In this document: piece after piece, positions 1 through 8,196 of the stretch | Layout: each line of letters starts with the position of its first letter | How positions within the stretch are numbered: position 1 is the first letter of the stretch | Assembly (NCBI RefSeq): GCF_000513275.1 | Contig: NZ_CBVJ010000034.1 | Span: forward strand, 1-62,631 | From: Paenibacillus gorillae | GTDB taxonomy: Bacteria > Bacillota > Bacilli > Paenibacillales > Paenibacillaceae | DNA length: 62,631 nucleotides | Direction: 5' to 3' | Translations under genes and position numbers: made by a program | Notes under the pieces: model-generated | Told to the model about the DNA's origin: nothing | The model's input: the letters and a program-made list of their open reading frames with translations, nothing else | Databases searched by the model: none

Positions 1-2
1 TA

Positions 3-235
3 ATTCCATTACCTCATCATCTTCACGATGAATAATAGATTGAATCTGCGCAAAGTCAGCCAGAACTCAAATCGCTCCGCTCACCCTGCACTCCTCAACA
101 GTGAACAACCGGGATCGCTGCGCGTTTTGGTTCTGTCTGCCGTACTTGATTCCATTACCTCATCATCTTCACGATGAATAATGGATTGAATCTGCGCAAA
201 GTCAGCCAGAACTCAAATCGCTCCGCTCACCCTGC
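3..235. repeat. Two direct copies of an 87-bp dispersed repeat
   Basis: Copies lie at 3-89 and 149-235 and differ at one position (AATAGATT against AATGGATT). A third, diverged copy lies at 33677-33758. The sequence between the copies (about 112-148, GATCGCTGCGCG followed by CTGCCGT.CTTGATTCC) also matches the flank of the third copy, so the real repeat unit is probably about 125 bp or longer and may extend beyond the left edge of the window. No open frame of credible size is present. Confidence 0.85.
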
Positions 236-360
236 TCAAAAGTGAACAAACAGGTCTCTGCTTATACAATGATGTGAGTAACACTAACTCCCAGTGAAGT
301 TAGCGAGACAACATCATGAGAATTGACTGCCAATGTTTGGCACAGCACCACACGGTGCGG

Positions 361-554
361 CAATCAAAATGTAAAAGTGCAGGTTGGAAGCCGCTTTTTC
401 GACGATTTATCGCTTCAAAATGCAAATGTGCATTTTGATTGAGCTAAAAAGCCCCGAACGAGCGAAATTGGGCGATTTCAAATGTACTTTTACATTTTGA
501 AGGCTGGTTTGGGCCATTTGGGGCCAATCAGCCTGCACTTTTGCATTTTGATTA
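361..554. repeat. 194-bp segment bounded by 23-bp inverted repeats with internal hairpins
   Basis: Outer arms 361-383 and 532-554 are inverted repeats matching at about 21 of 23 positions (CCTGCACTTTTRCATTTTGAT in one orientation). Inside are two more versions of the same motif, each a hairpin by itself: 415-438 (TCAAAATGCA / TGCATTTTGA around AATG) and about 475-502. A further stem is formed by GGCTG and CAGCC near 503-533. This could be a MITE-like element or a structured RNA; I see no target duplication. I recognise nothing in 555-787. Confidence 0.6.
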
Positions 555-787
555 CATACAGCATACAAGGCTATCAAGCTTAGGGTATCTATTGAGTTTG
601 TGTAGGTAGAGTTGAGTAAAGTTGTTGACAAAGTTAATTTTAAATTAGGGAAGCTACAATTAAAGGATTGATTCTATATCAAGAAGGCCCCATCTACATG
701 CAGGTTACTCAAAAACATAGGCGTAGTGGCCACGTTGTCCTCAATTGTTAATACGAGCAGCATGTGCACACAGGCCCCCCAGACAGC

Positions 788-815
788 AAAAGGAGCCGTC
801 TTGTCAGACGACTCC
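788..815 (-). terminator. Intrinsic terminator of the cortex hydrolase gene
   Basis: On the minus strand a 10-bp stem with one mismatch (GGAGTCGTCT / AGACGGCTCC, loop GACA) is followed by TTTT, 70 bases after the stop of the gene at 884-1546. Confidence 0.7.
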
Positions 816-883
816 AGCTCTACTTGCCTTCCAGTTAAAGCAAGGCAGTATCATTTTATTTTCCGATATCCATTCCACTTCTA

Positions 884-1546
884 TTATTTCGCAAAGATAT
901 GATTGCCAATCGTCACGATCTGCTGACGGGACCAGATCCATTTGGACGTTGCTGTTTTTGGATTAAAGTAGTACAGCGCGCCTTTGGAAGGGTCTTCGCC
1001 GCGCAACGCATCTGTAGCCGCCCGATAAGACTGCGAGTCAGGCTGCATATAATATTGGCCGTCATCGACAGCTGTAAACGCACCAGACTGCTCAATAACG
1101 CCTTCTATCGTATCCGGAAAGCCAGGAGCGCTCAATCGGTTCAATACAACCGCAGCCACTGCTACCTGTCCTTTATAGGATTCCCCTCGCGCTTCCGCGT
1201 AAATGATGCGGGCAAGCAGATTCAACTCGCGTTCATTAGCTGAAACTTTCTTCAAGCTAGACCATGTGGATTCTCCAGCGATCCCATCCTTCTTCAAGCC
1301 ATAATCGGCTTGAAAGCGGCGTACGGCATCTTCGGTCAGCTTGCCATAAAATTCAGTTACGGCATCATTAGTGAAGTAGCCGAGCGTTTTCAGCCTGAAT
1401 TGCAAGTCCGGCACGTCTACACCGCTATCGCCGTAGCGCAGCGTCGCAGGAGCCGCCGCTTGAACAGCCTGCAGCGGAACTGAAATAGCAATAATAAATG
1501 CAAATATATATATGATACTTTTACGCATTATGCGATTATTTATCAT
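884..1546 (-). CDS. SleB-type cell wall / spore cortex hydrolase
   Basis: A secreted 220-residue protein. Residues 1-30 form a signal peptide with a hydrophobic core (IIYIFAFIIAISVPL) and an AXA-like cleavage region. Residues about 35-95 are a peptidoglycan-binding type 1 domain (RYGDSGVDVPDLQFRLKTLG, then RRFQADYGLKKDGIAG.STW). The rest is a Hydrolase_2 (SleB/CwlJ) domain: LARIIYAEARGE with the family's catalytic Glu, GQVAVAAVVLNR, and ALYYFNP near the end. SleB and relatives are lytic transglycosylases that cut cortex peptidoglycan during germination; other Hydrolase_2 proteins act on vegetative walls, so the exact role is open. A GAGGAGG site lies 8 bases before the chosen ATG; a second ATG six codons in is less well placed. 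The gene is divergent from the recombinase gene at 1799. Confidence 0.88.
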   Translation of the reverse strand: MINNRIMRKSIIYIFAFIIAISVPLQAVQAAAPATLRYGDSGVDVPDLQFRLKTLGYFTNDAVTEFYGKLTEDAVRRFQADYGLKKDGIAGESTWSSLKKVSANERELNLLARIIYAEARGESYKGQVAVAAVVLNRLSAPGFPDTIEGVIEQSGAFTAVDDGQYYMQPDSQSYRAATDALRGEDPSKGALYYFNPKTATSKWIWSRQQIVTIGNHIFAK

Positions 1547-1798
1547 TTTTAATTTTCCTCCTCATAATTTTAATAATTCATATCATGAATTAATGGAATT
1601 TTAATGGATTCGGCTAACATTTTAAGAGTTTAACATATTATCTTTTATCCAGTAACCCTAAACCATAAATTACATTTATTTGCTAAAGAAGCTTCTGGAA
1701 GTGAATTTCCCGCTTCTCAATAGCTTGTTCGCATTGTCCAAGGCGGACCCAGTTGGTACAATATAGAAAGGTTTGAACAGAAGCGAGGTGCATGACCC

Positions 1799-2896
1799 TT
1801 GAATATTTTAAAAGTGAAAGACCGTCAAGAGCTGGACCGCAAGCTGCCGTCCATGCCGTGGTATGTAGAGAAATTCGTCAACTATAAGCTGCCCGATCTA
1901 TCGCCGTCCTCCTTGCTGGAGTACGTTCGGGATTATGAGTTGTTCATGAAGTGGCTAATTGCCGAAGGGCTGTCAAACGCATCTGAAGTCAAGCAAGTCG
2001 AATTAATCGAGCTTGAACGGCTGCATATGGAGAGCATTGATAATTTCCGTATGTTTCTTGCGACCCACCCTACCCATCACAATACGAAAACGACGATCAC
2101 AAGACGGCTGTCGTCCTTGCGCTCGCTTTTTCATTATTTAAGCCAAATTGCTGAGGATGATGAATTTTATCCGCTGCTTAAGCGCAACGTAATGGCTAAG
2201 GTATCGATCAAACGGACACATAAGCCGAAGGATACAGCTGCCAAGCTGGAGGGCAAGCTGCTGCAGGAGGAAGAGATCGCAGAGTTTCTGGCTTACATCG
2301 GCCATTATTATGAGCAGGATATCGCCGCTAATAAGCAAGCACTTTATTCTTATAAACTGAATCAAACCCGCGATGCTTGCATCATCAGTCTAATTCTTCA
2401 TTCCGGGCTTCGCGTATCTGAGCTGGTTAATCTCAATACTGACGACATCGATGTGAAGAAGAAGCTGTGTTATGTGTACCGCAAAGGTAAAAACGATGAT
2501 ACGTTCAAAACGCCAGTCTACTTTAGACAGGAAGCGACGGATGATCTGAATGCCTATTTGCAAATGCGTGATACCCGCTATAAGGCGCCTAAACGTGAAA
2601 AAGCCCTCTTTCTCGCCATTGCGAATGGCAAAAAAGAAGGCTCTAGAATGACTAAACGGGCTATTCAGGAGATGGTCATTAAATATGCGAAGCGCTTCGG
2701 CAAGCCCTATCTCTCCGTACATAAGCTGCGCCATTCCTTCGCGACGGATTATTACCTCCGCAACGATATTTATATGACGCAAGAGCAATTGGGCCATGCA
2801 TCACCGGAAACGACGCAAATTTATGCCCATTTGACCGATAAGACGATGGCTGAAGCGATTGACCGGATCAAAAGAAACAGCGAAGCTACTTCCTAG
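1799..2896 (+). CDS. xerS: XerS-like tyrosine recombinase
   Basis: A 365-residue tyrosine recombinase. The N-terminal SAM-like DNA-binding domain begins with the MPWYVEKFVNYKL stretch typical of XerS. The C-terminal catalytic domain shows the conserved residues: Arg in HSGLRVSELVNL, the HKLRHSFATDYY box (His-X-X-Arg), and LGHASPETTQIYAHL with the third His and nucleophilic Tyr. Single-recombinase XerS systems resolve chromosome dimers; a role in an integrated element is possible but no phage or ICE genes are adjacent. The start is TTG, supported by GAGGTG about 10 bases upstream; a nearby ATG at 1792 is out of frame. Its stop codon shares the CTAG tetranucleotide with the stop of the convergent ABC exporter gene. 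I could not identify a difSL site in the upstream 250 bases. Confidence 0.82.
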   Translation: MNILKVKDRQELDRKLPSMPWYVEKFVNYKLPDLSPSSLLEYVRDYELFMKWLIAEGLSNASEVKQVELIELERLHMESIDNFRMFLATHPTHHNTKTTITRRLSSLRSLFHYLSQIAEDDEFYPLLKRNVMAKVSIKRTHKPKDTAAKLEGKLLQEEEIAEFLAYIGHYYEQDIAANKQALYSYKLNQTRDACIISLILHSGLRVSELVNLNTDDIDVKKKLCYVYRKGKNDDTFKTPVYFRQEATDDLNAYLQMRDTRYKAPKREKALFLAIANGKKEGSRMTKRAIQEMVIKYAKRFGKPYLSVHKLRHSFATDYYLRNDIYMTQEQLGHASPETTQIYAHLTDKTMAEAIDRIKRNSEATS

Positions 2897-4698
2897 AGCA
2901 ACGCCTGTGACATGACCGCTTCCTGCATCTGCTGCTGCGTCTGAACAAGGTTGGCATACGTGCCGCCTCTTTGCATCAGCTCGTCATGCGATCCCTGCTC
3001 GCTAATCCGGCCATCCTGCACGACCAGTATAACGTCGGCTTCCCTGATTGTAGACAGCCGATGCGCAATTATAAATGCCGTTCTGCCGCCGAGCAGCGTC
3101 TCCAGAGCTTCCTGGATATGCTGCTCGGTTTCTGTATCGACGCTGGAGGTCGCCTCATCCAGAATAAGAATGCGCGGATCAGACAGCAGCACCCGTCCAA
3201 AAGCTAACAGCTGTCGTTGTCCCACAGACAGCTTGGAGCCGCGCTCCTCTAATTCCGTATCATAGCCGTTCGGCAGCCCCGCCACGACCCGGTCGAGTCT
3301 AACGCTCTCCGCCGCTTGAATCATTTGCTCCTCGGTACTGCCATCATTTCCGTAACGCAAATTTTGCTCGATCGTTCCGGAGAAGATAAAGGAATCCTGC
3401 AATACGATACCCATCTGCTGCCGCAACGATTCCAGCGTCACATCCTTGACATCGATCCCGTCAATCCTTACCTGACCGTCGGTTGAATCATAAAACCTCA
3501 TTAATAGATTGACAATCGTGCTCTTCCCCGCTCCCGTTGGCCCTACAAGCGCAACACGTTGTCCCGCCCGAACATTGAAGCTGACGTCATGGAGAACATC
3601 CGGTTTGTCTGGCGCATAACGGAAGGATACGTTCTCGAACGCGACGTCTCCGCGAACCGTGGGCAGACGCTTCGCATTGGCTGCGTTCGTCACTTCAGGA
3701 TCGGTATCCAATATTTCGAATATCCGCTCGGCCGATGCCATAGCCGACAGAACCTGGCTGTATACCTTGGACAAGGCACTGAGCGGCCCCCAGAATCTCC
3801 ATAAATAATTGATGAAAGCCATAATAAAACCTACAGTCAGCACATCGTCCATTACCCGGGTCGCACCAAACCAGATGACGACGCAAGTACCGATCATGCC
3901 GATCATCTCGACAAACGGATATACCATCGATTCCAGTGTGACTGCACGCATGAAGGCTTTCTTATTTCTTGTATTGATAACGCCGAATTTTTCATTGTTT
4001 TGCTGCTGCCGTGAAAAAGCTTGAATGACGCGAATGCCTTGAATCGTCTCGTTCAAATTGCCATTAATAGATGACATTGTCTGACGCGAGCGCGTCCAGG
4101 CGCCTTCAATACGCGGCCGCAATCTGCCGACGACAAAATAGAGCAAAGGCATCGTAATAAATGATAACAAGGCAAGCTGCCAATCCATCCACAGCAAAAT
4201 AACGATAATACCGACCAGATGTGTAACTTCCATGACGGTCGTAATTAAACCGCCGTTAATAAGCTCTCCGATCGCATTCGTATCATTAGTAATACGGGAC
4301 ATGATTTTGCCGGCTGGTCTGCCGTCGAAAAAACGGAAGCTTAGCTTTTGCAAATGATCGAACAGTTGTTGACGCAAATCGAATAATATCCGCTGGCCTG
4401 TAAAATTGATATATTTGGTCCGGATCCAGTCGCAGCCCCAGCCGATCAGCTTAATAGCGAGCAGCGAAATTCCGAATATATGTATCGCTTTAAAATCGCC
4501 ATTTTTGATGCCATTATCGATAAGATAAGCAAGCAGCAGCGGTTCTGCCAGACTGAGCAGCATATTAATGAGGACAACGACGACGACGAAAGATAATATT
4601 TTACGATAAGGAGTCAGATAACCGAACAGCTTGCGCATATAGCCCATGTTAAACGGCTTCTCCTCAACTTCCTCCTCATCCCACTCTACTTGACTCAT
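2893..4698 (-). CDS. ABC exporter half-transporter (second of a pair, YfiC-like)
   Basis: A 601-residue type IV ABC exporter subunit: an N-terminal transmembrane domain of about six helices (residues 30-320), then a nucleotide-binding domain with Walker A GPTGAGKST, signature LSVGQRQLL, Walker B ILILDEATSSVD and switch His in IIAHRLSTI. The signature has Val where canonical LSGGQ has Gly. The gene follows its partner (4711-6459) by 12 bases and has AAGGAGG 7 bases before the ATG. Size and order resemble Bacillus YfiB/YfiC, heterodimeric multidrug-type exporters. Substrate cannot be read from sequence. It ends by sharing CTAG with the convergent xerS stop. Confidence 0.9.
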   Translation of the reverse strand: MSQVEWDEEEVEEKPFNMGYMRKLFGYLTPYRKILSFVVVVVLINMLLSLAEPLLLAYLIDNGIKNGDFKAIHIFGISLLAIKLIGWGCDWIRTKYINFTGQRILFDLRQQLFDHLQKLSFRFFDGRPAGKIMSRITNDTNAIGELINGGLITTVMEVTHLVGIIVILLWMDWQLALLSFITMPLLYFVVGRLRPRIEGAWTRSRQTMSSINGNLNETIQGIRVIQAFSRQQQNNEKFGVINTRNKKAFMRAVTLESMVYPFVEMIGMIGTCVVIWFGATRVMDDVLTVGFIMAFINYLWRFWGPLSALSKVYSQVLSAMASAERIFEILDTDPEVTNAANAKRLPTVRGDVAFENVSFRYAPDKPDVLHDVSFNVRAGQRVALVGPTGAGKSTIVNLLMRFYDSTDGQVRIDGIDVKDVTLESLRQQMGIVLQDSFIFSGTIEQNLRYGNDGSTEEQMIQAAESVRLDRVVAGLPNGYDTELEERGSKLSVGQRQLLAFGRVLLSDPRILILDEATSSVDTETEQHIQEALETLLGGRTAFIIAHRLSTIREADVILVVQDGRISEQGSHDELMQRGGTYANLVQTQQQMQEAVMSQALL

Positions 4699-4710
4699 CT
4701 ACATTCCTCC

Positions 4711-6459
4711 TTATAAAGAAGCTTGCTGCTTCTGCTGCTGTTCGAACAGCTGGCGGAAAAATCCGTTGCGTTCGCTCAGCTCTCTATGCGTTCCCTGCTC
4801 GACAAGCTTGCCTTGCTCCAGCACGATAATGCGGTCCGCATGCTGAATGGATGACAGCCGCTGGGCAATGATAAACGTTGTGCGACCCTTCATGACCTCG
4901 AGCAGCGCCTCATGAATGGCAGACTCCGTAGCGGTATCTACACTTGCCGTCGCTTCGTCCAAGACGAGAATCGGCGGGTCCATAAGAATAGCCCGCGCCA
5001 GTGCAACCCGTTGTCGTTGCCCGCCGGATAGCCCTACCCCCCGCTCACCGATCAGCGTATCGTAGCCATGAGGCAGACCTTCGATAAACGAATGAATTTG
5101 CGCCTTCGCGGCCGCATGTTCGATTTGCTCTTGCGTAGCACCCGGGTATCCATAAGCAATATTGTCCCGGATCGTAGCGGAGAACAGAAACGTTTCTTGC
5201 GGTACGATGCCAATGCTCTGGCGAAGACCGTCCAGCTCATAATCTCTCACATCCGTGCCATCGATCAGTACACGGCCGCTCGACGTATCATAGAAACGAG
5301 ACAGCAGACCGATTAGACTGCTCTTGCCTGAACCCGTCGCGCCAAGCACGGCTATCACTTCACCCTGATTCACTTTAAAATGGATATCTTTCAATATCGG
5401 CTCATCAGATTTGCGGTCTTGATCGGCAAAGAAGAAGCTGACACCATCGAATGTCACAACCCCCTTCATTCCTTTCGTTTCCCGTCCCGCCTCCGGCGAT
5501 TCGATATCAACAGCCTCATCCAGCACTTCGAATACGCGCGGCGCCGCTTTAACCGCCTGCTGCATAATGTTGATCTGCCAGCCGAGCATATTGAGCGGCC
5601 AGATCATCCCCCATGTATACCATTGGAAAGCCATGAATGTTCCCATGGTCATCTCACCACGAGCGACGAAGATTGCACCAAGCCAGATCATGAGCACGAA
5701 CGTCAAGCCGCCGAACAGACCCATAAGCGGGAATGACTTCGCCTCCAGCTTCGCGCGCTCCATATTCGTCTCGAAGTTCTGCTTGTTGCGTGCTGCGAAC
5801 TTGCCTTTCTCGGAGTTCTCGGCAGCGAATGACTTCACGACGCGAATGCCGGAGATGTTCTCTTGCAGTGTAGTCGTCAGCTTCCCCATCTGCTCCCGTA
5901 TGCTGGACCAGGCCGGGCCGACTTTACGATTAAAGCGCCACAAAACAAACAGAATAAGCGGAATCGTCACAGCGCTGATCAACGTCACTTGCCATTGCAT
6001 CCACAGCATGAAGATAAACGTGCCGACAAAAGTCAGCAACCCCGTAAACAAGGCCATAGCGCCAAAGCCGACGAAGTTTTTAACCGCTTCAATATCGCCC
6101 GTCATTCGCGACATAAGCTGACCGGTTTGCGCTTTGTCATAATAGGTGAATGAGAGCCGCTGAAGCTTGGCATAAAGCTCCTCCCTCAGCTTAAATACAA
6201 CGTTTTGCCCTACCAGCTCCTGTGAATAGCCTTGCAGGAACATCCCCACACTCTTCAGCGCTTGAACACCTGCCAGCAGCAGTGTCAGCGATACGACAAC
6301 CGACATGTTTTTGACGGCAATGCCTTTATCAAATATCTCCTTCATTATCCATGGCGCAATCAAATCGAATAAGGTAGCTAGAATCATAATAATGACAGCG
6401 GCAACTACCCATCTGGCGCTTGGCCTTACATAAATCATAAGCCTCATTAGCGTCTTCAA
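4711..6459 (-). CDS. ABC exporter half-transporter (first of a pair, YfiB-like)
   Basis: A 582-residue ABC exporter subunit with a six-helix membrane domain (residues about 15-300) and a nucleotide-binding domain: Walker A GATGSGKSS, signature LSGGQRQRV, Walker B ILVLDEATASVD and the H-loop replaced by Gln (IIAQRLSSI). The partner gene has a normal H-loop but an altered signature, so the pair looks like an asymmetric heterodimer in which each subunit carries different departures from consensus. Start is TTG at 6459, with GGGGG about 9 bases upstream. The gene is first in the two-gene operon. Confidence 0.9.
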   Translation of the reverse strand: MKTLMRLMIYVRPSARWVVAAVIIMILATLFDLIAPWIMKEIFDKGIAVKNMSVVVSLTLLLAGVQALKSVGMFLQGYSQELVGQNVVFKLREELYAKLQRLSFTYYDKAQTGQLMSRMTGDIEAVKNFVGFGAMALFTGLLTFVGTFIFMLWMQWQVTLISAVTIPLILFVLWRFNRKVGPAWSSIREQMGKLTTTLQENISGIRVVKSFAAENSEKGKFAARNKQNFETNMERAKLEAKSFPLMGLFGGLTFVLMIWLGAIFVARGEMTMGTFMAFQWYTWGMIWPLNMLGWQINIMQQAVKAAPRVFEVLDEAVDIESPEAGRETKGMKGVVTFDGVSFFFADQDRKSDEPILKDIHFKVNQGEVIAVLGATGSGKSSLIGLLSRFYDTSSGRVLIDGTDVRDYELDGLRQSIGIVPQETFLFSATIRDNIAYGYPGATQEQIEHAAAKAQIHSFIEGLPHGYDTLIGERGVGLSGGQRQRVALARAILMDPPILVLDEATASVDTATESAIHEALLEVMKGRTTFIIAQRLSSIQHADRIIVLEQGKLVEQGTHRELSERNGFFRQLFEQQQKQQASL

Positions 6460-6488
6460 GAGACAATCCCCCTTTCAAAATAAGCAGT

Positions 6489-6524
6489 AAAAAAGACCCC
6501 AAGCCGCAACGGCCCAAGGTCTTT
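6489..6524 (-). terminator. Intrinsic terminator after the 177-residue unknown gene
   Basis: Minus-strand AAAGACC ... GGTCTTT stem with inner GGGCCG/CGGCTT pairing and a run of T. It lies between the unknown gene at 6531 and the ABC pair, so those are probably separate transcripts. Confidence 0.8.
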
Positions 6525-6530
6525 CGAGCG

Positions 6531-7064
6531 TTAACGATCGTTGAACAATCCGGCATCCGCCGTTGATATTCCTTCTTCGACCGCAAACTCAAAATCTTCG
6601 ATGTCATAAATCTGTACAGGCACTTCAGCTTCGATCAGTTTATCTTGAAACTCGAATTGGTCCGACAATAGCGGAACGCTTAGCTTCGAGCTGGTTAGCA
6701 GCAATTCCGTCTCAATCGGATCGAAATATTCGCCATAATGGGCATTGTCAACCGCATGAACGACCGTGAATTGAATGCGTTCATTCAGTATAAGCGGAGA
6801 GCTCTCCCGCCAAGGCAGCTGCATTGCTTTCTCAATTTTTTTGCGGTTGAGCGGATCTTCGAAAAAAGCGATCAGCTCCGCTATTTTTGACCGGACATGG
6901 GAATCATCTTCAGGGTCTTCCATAACCGGATCGGACCCGTCGCGCATATCATAAAGTTCGAGAACGGAAGAATAAGGCACGACATAGTCGATCGGACGGC
7001 TCGGAACGAGAAGATGCCCGTAGGTTGCTACCATTACTGCTTCTATTACAAATCGCCGTCGCAT
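6531..7064 (-). CDS. Conserved protein of unknown function
   Basis: A 177-residue protein I cannot assign to a family with confidence. It has no signal peptide or membrane segment, is acidic (runs such as EDPEDDS and DIEDFEFAVEEG), and begins MRRRFVIEAVMVATYGHLLV. Similar short proteins occur in Paenibacillus genomes, sometimes under the doubtful label ADP-heptose synthase; nothing here shows nucleotidyltransferase motifs. AAGGAGGAG lies 5 bases before the ATG, and a clean terminator follows, so it is a real monocistronic gene. It is divergent from ypdA. Confidence 0.75.
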   Translation of the reverse strand: MRRRFVIEAVMVATYGHLLVPSRPIDYVVPYSSVLELYDMRDGSDPVMEDPEDDSHVRSKIAELIAFFEDPLNRKKIEKAMQLPWRESSPLILNERIQFTVVHAVDNAHYGEYFDPIETELLLTSSKLSVPLLSDQFEFQDKLIEAEVPVQIYDIEDFEFAVEEGISTADAGLFNDR

Positions 7065-7206
7065 GCTTGCTCCTCCTTCGGTACAAACGGTTCCACATTA
7101 TTATACAATAATCCATCCGGTGTACAAGATAGCCAAACGCCAAAATTTGCGTTAAATCCGCACTCCGCTGTAAAATAGGTTGGACATCTATCTGGAGGTT
7201 GACGCA

Positions 7207-8184
7207 ATGGAACGAGAAGAAGCAATTATTATCGGGGCCGGTCCGTGCGGACTAGCAGCCGCCATTGAGCTGCAGCGAATCGGGCTGCGCCCGCTCATCA
7301 TCGAGAAGAATAATATGGTACATTCGATCGCCCAATATCCCACGTATATGCATTTTTTCAGTACGGCAGACCGGCTGGAGATCGGTGACATTCCTTTCAC
7401 TTCGCCCAATGAAAAGCCGTCTCGCCTTGAAGCGATCAACTATTACAGGACCGCTGCACTCCGACACGAGCTGCGGGTCCATGCTTATGAGACTGTACAA
7501 CGCGTAGAACGCGGAAACGGCGGATTTGTCGTACATAGCGTTAACCGTTTCGGCGATAACTGCGAATACGCAGCCCGTTATGTCGTAATCGCAACAGGAT
7601 ATTTCGACCATCCGAACTACTTGGGCATTCCCGGTGAAAAGCTGGACAAAGTTAGTCACTTTTTCCGCGAATCCCATCCCTATACCGGCATGGAGGTCGC
7701 GATCATCGGCGGCAGCAACTCGGCGATCGACGCCGCTCTAGAGCTGGAGCGCGCCGGTGCCAAAGTAACCATCATCTATCGGGGCGACACCTATTCCCGC
7801 AGCATTAAGCCTTGGGTACGTCCGGGTCTGGAGAAAAAGGTCGAGAACGGCAGCATTAAGATGCTGTTCCAATCCCAAGTCGTTGAGATCGATAAGCGAA
7901 GCGTTGTCATTCAAGGATCGAACGAACGGTATTCCATCCCGAATGACTTTGTACTGGCGCTAACCGGCTTCCATCCTGACCGGGATTTCTTAATCCATTC
8001 CGGCGTAGCAATTGCGGAGGAAGGCTTCCCGTTCTTTGATGAGACGACGATGGAGACGAACGTTCCTGGCCTATATCTTGCCGGAGTCGTAGCCTCCAAG
8101 CATGAGGCAAATGAGATCTTCATTGAATCCGGACGCTATCATGGCACTAAGATTGCGAAGCATATTGTCGAGCAGTGCAATTAG
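7207..8184 (+). CDS. ypdA: YpdA-type FAD/NADPH oxidoreductase (bacillithiol disulfide reductase)
   Basis: A 325-residue flavoprotein with an N-terminal FAD-binding Rossmann motif (IIIGAGPCGLAAAIEL), a second NADPH-binding motif (VAIIGGSNSAIDAALELERAG) and the C-terminal GLYLAGVVASKHEANEIFIE segment that contacts flavin. This pattern and length match Bacillus YpdA, which reduces bacillithiol disulfide and keeps the cytosolic thiol pool reduced. GGAGGTT at 7194-7200 sets the ATG at 7207; the frame is open upstream to a TTG at 7180, but that start has no proper site. A plus-strand terminator follows at 8218. Confidence 0.88.
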   Translation: MEREEAIIIGAGPCGLAAAIELQRIGLRPLIIEKNNMVHSIAQYPTYMHFFSTADRLEIGDIPFTSPNEKPSRLEAINYYRTAALRHELRVHAYETVQRVERGNGGFVVHSVNRFGDNCEYAARYVVIATGYFDHPNYLGIPGEKLDKVSHFFRESHPYTGMEVAIIGGSNSAIDAALELERAGAKVTIIYRGDTYSRSIKPWVRPGLEKKVENGSIKMLFQSQVVEIDKRSVVIQGSNERYSIPNDFVLALTGFHPDRDFLIHSGVAIAEEGFPFFDETTMETNVPGLYLAGVVASKHEANEIFIESGRYHGTKIAKHIVEQCN

Positions 8185-8196
8185 CGCACCAAGCCC

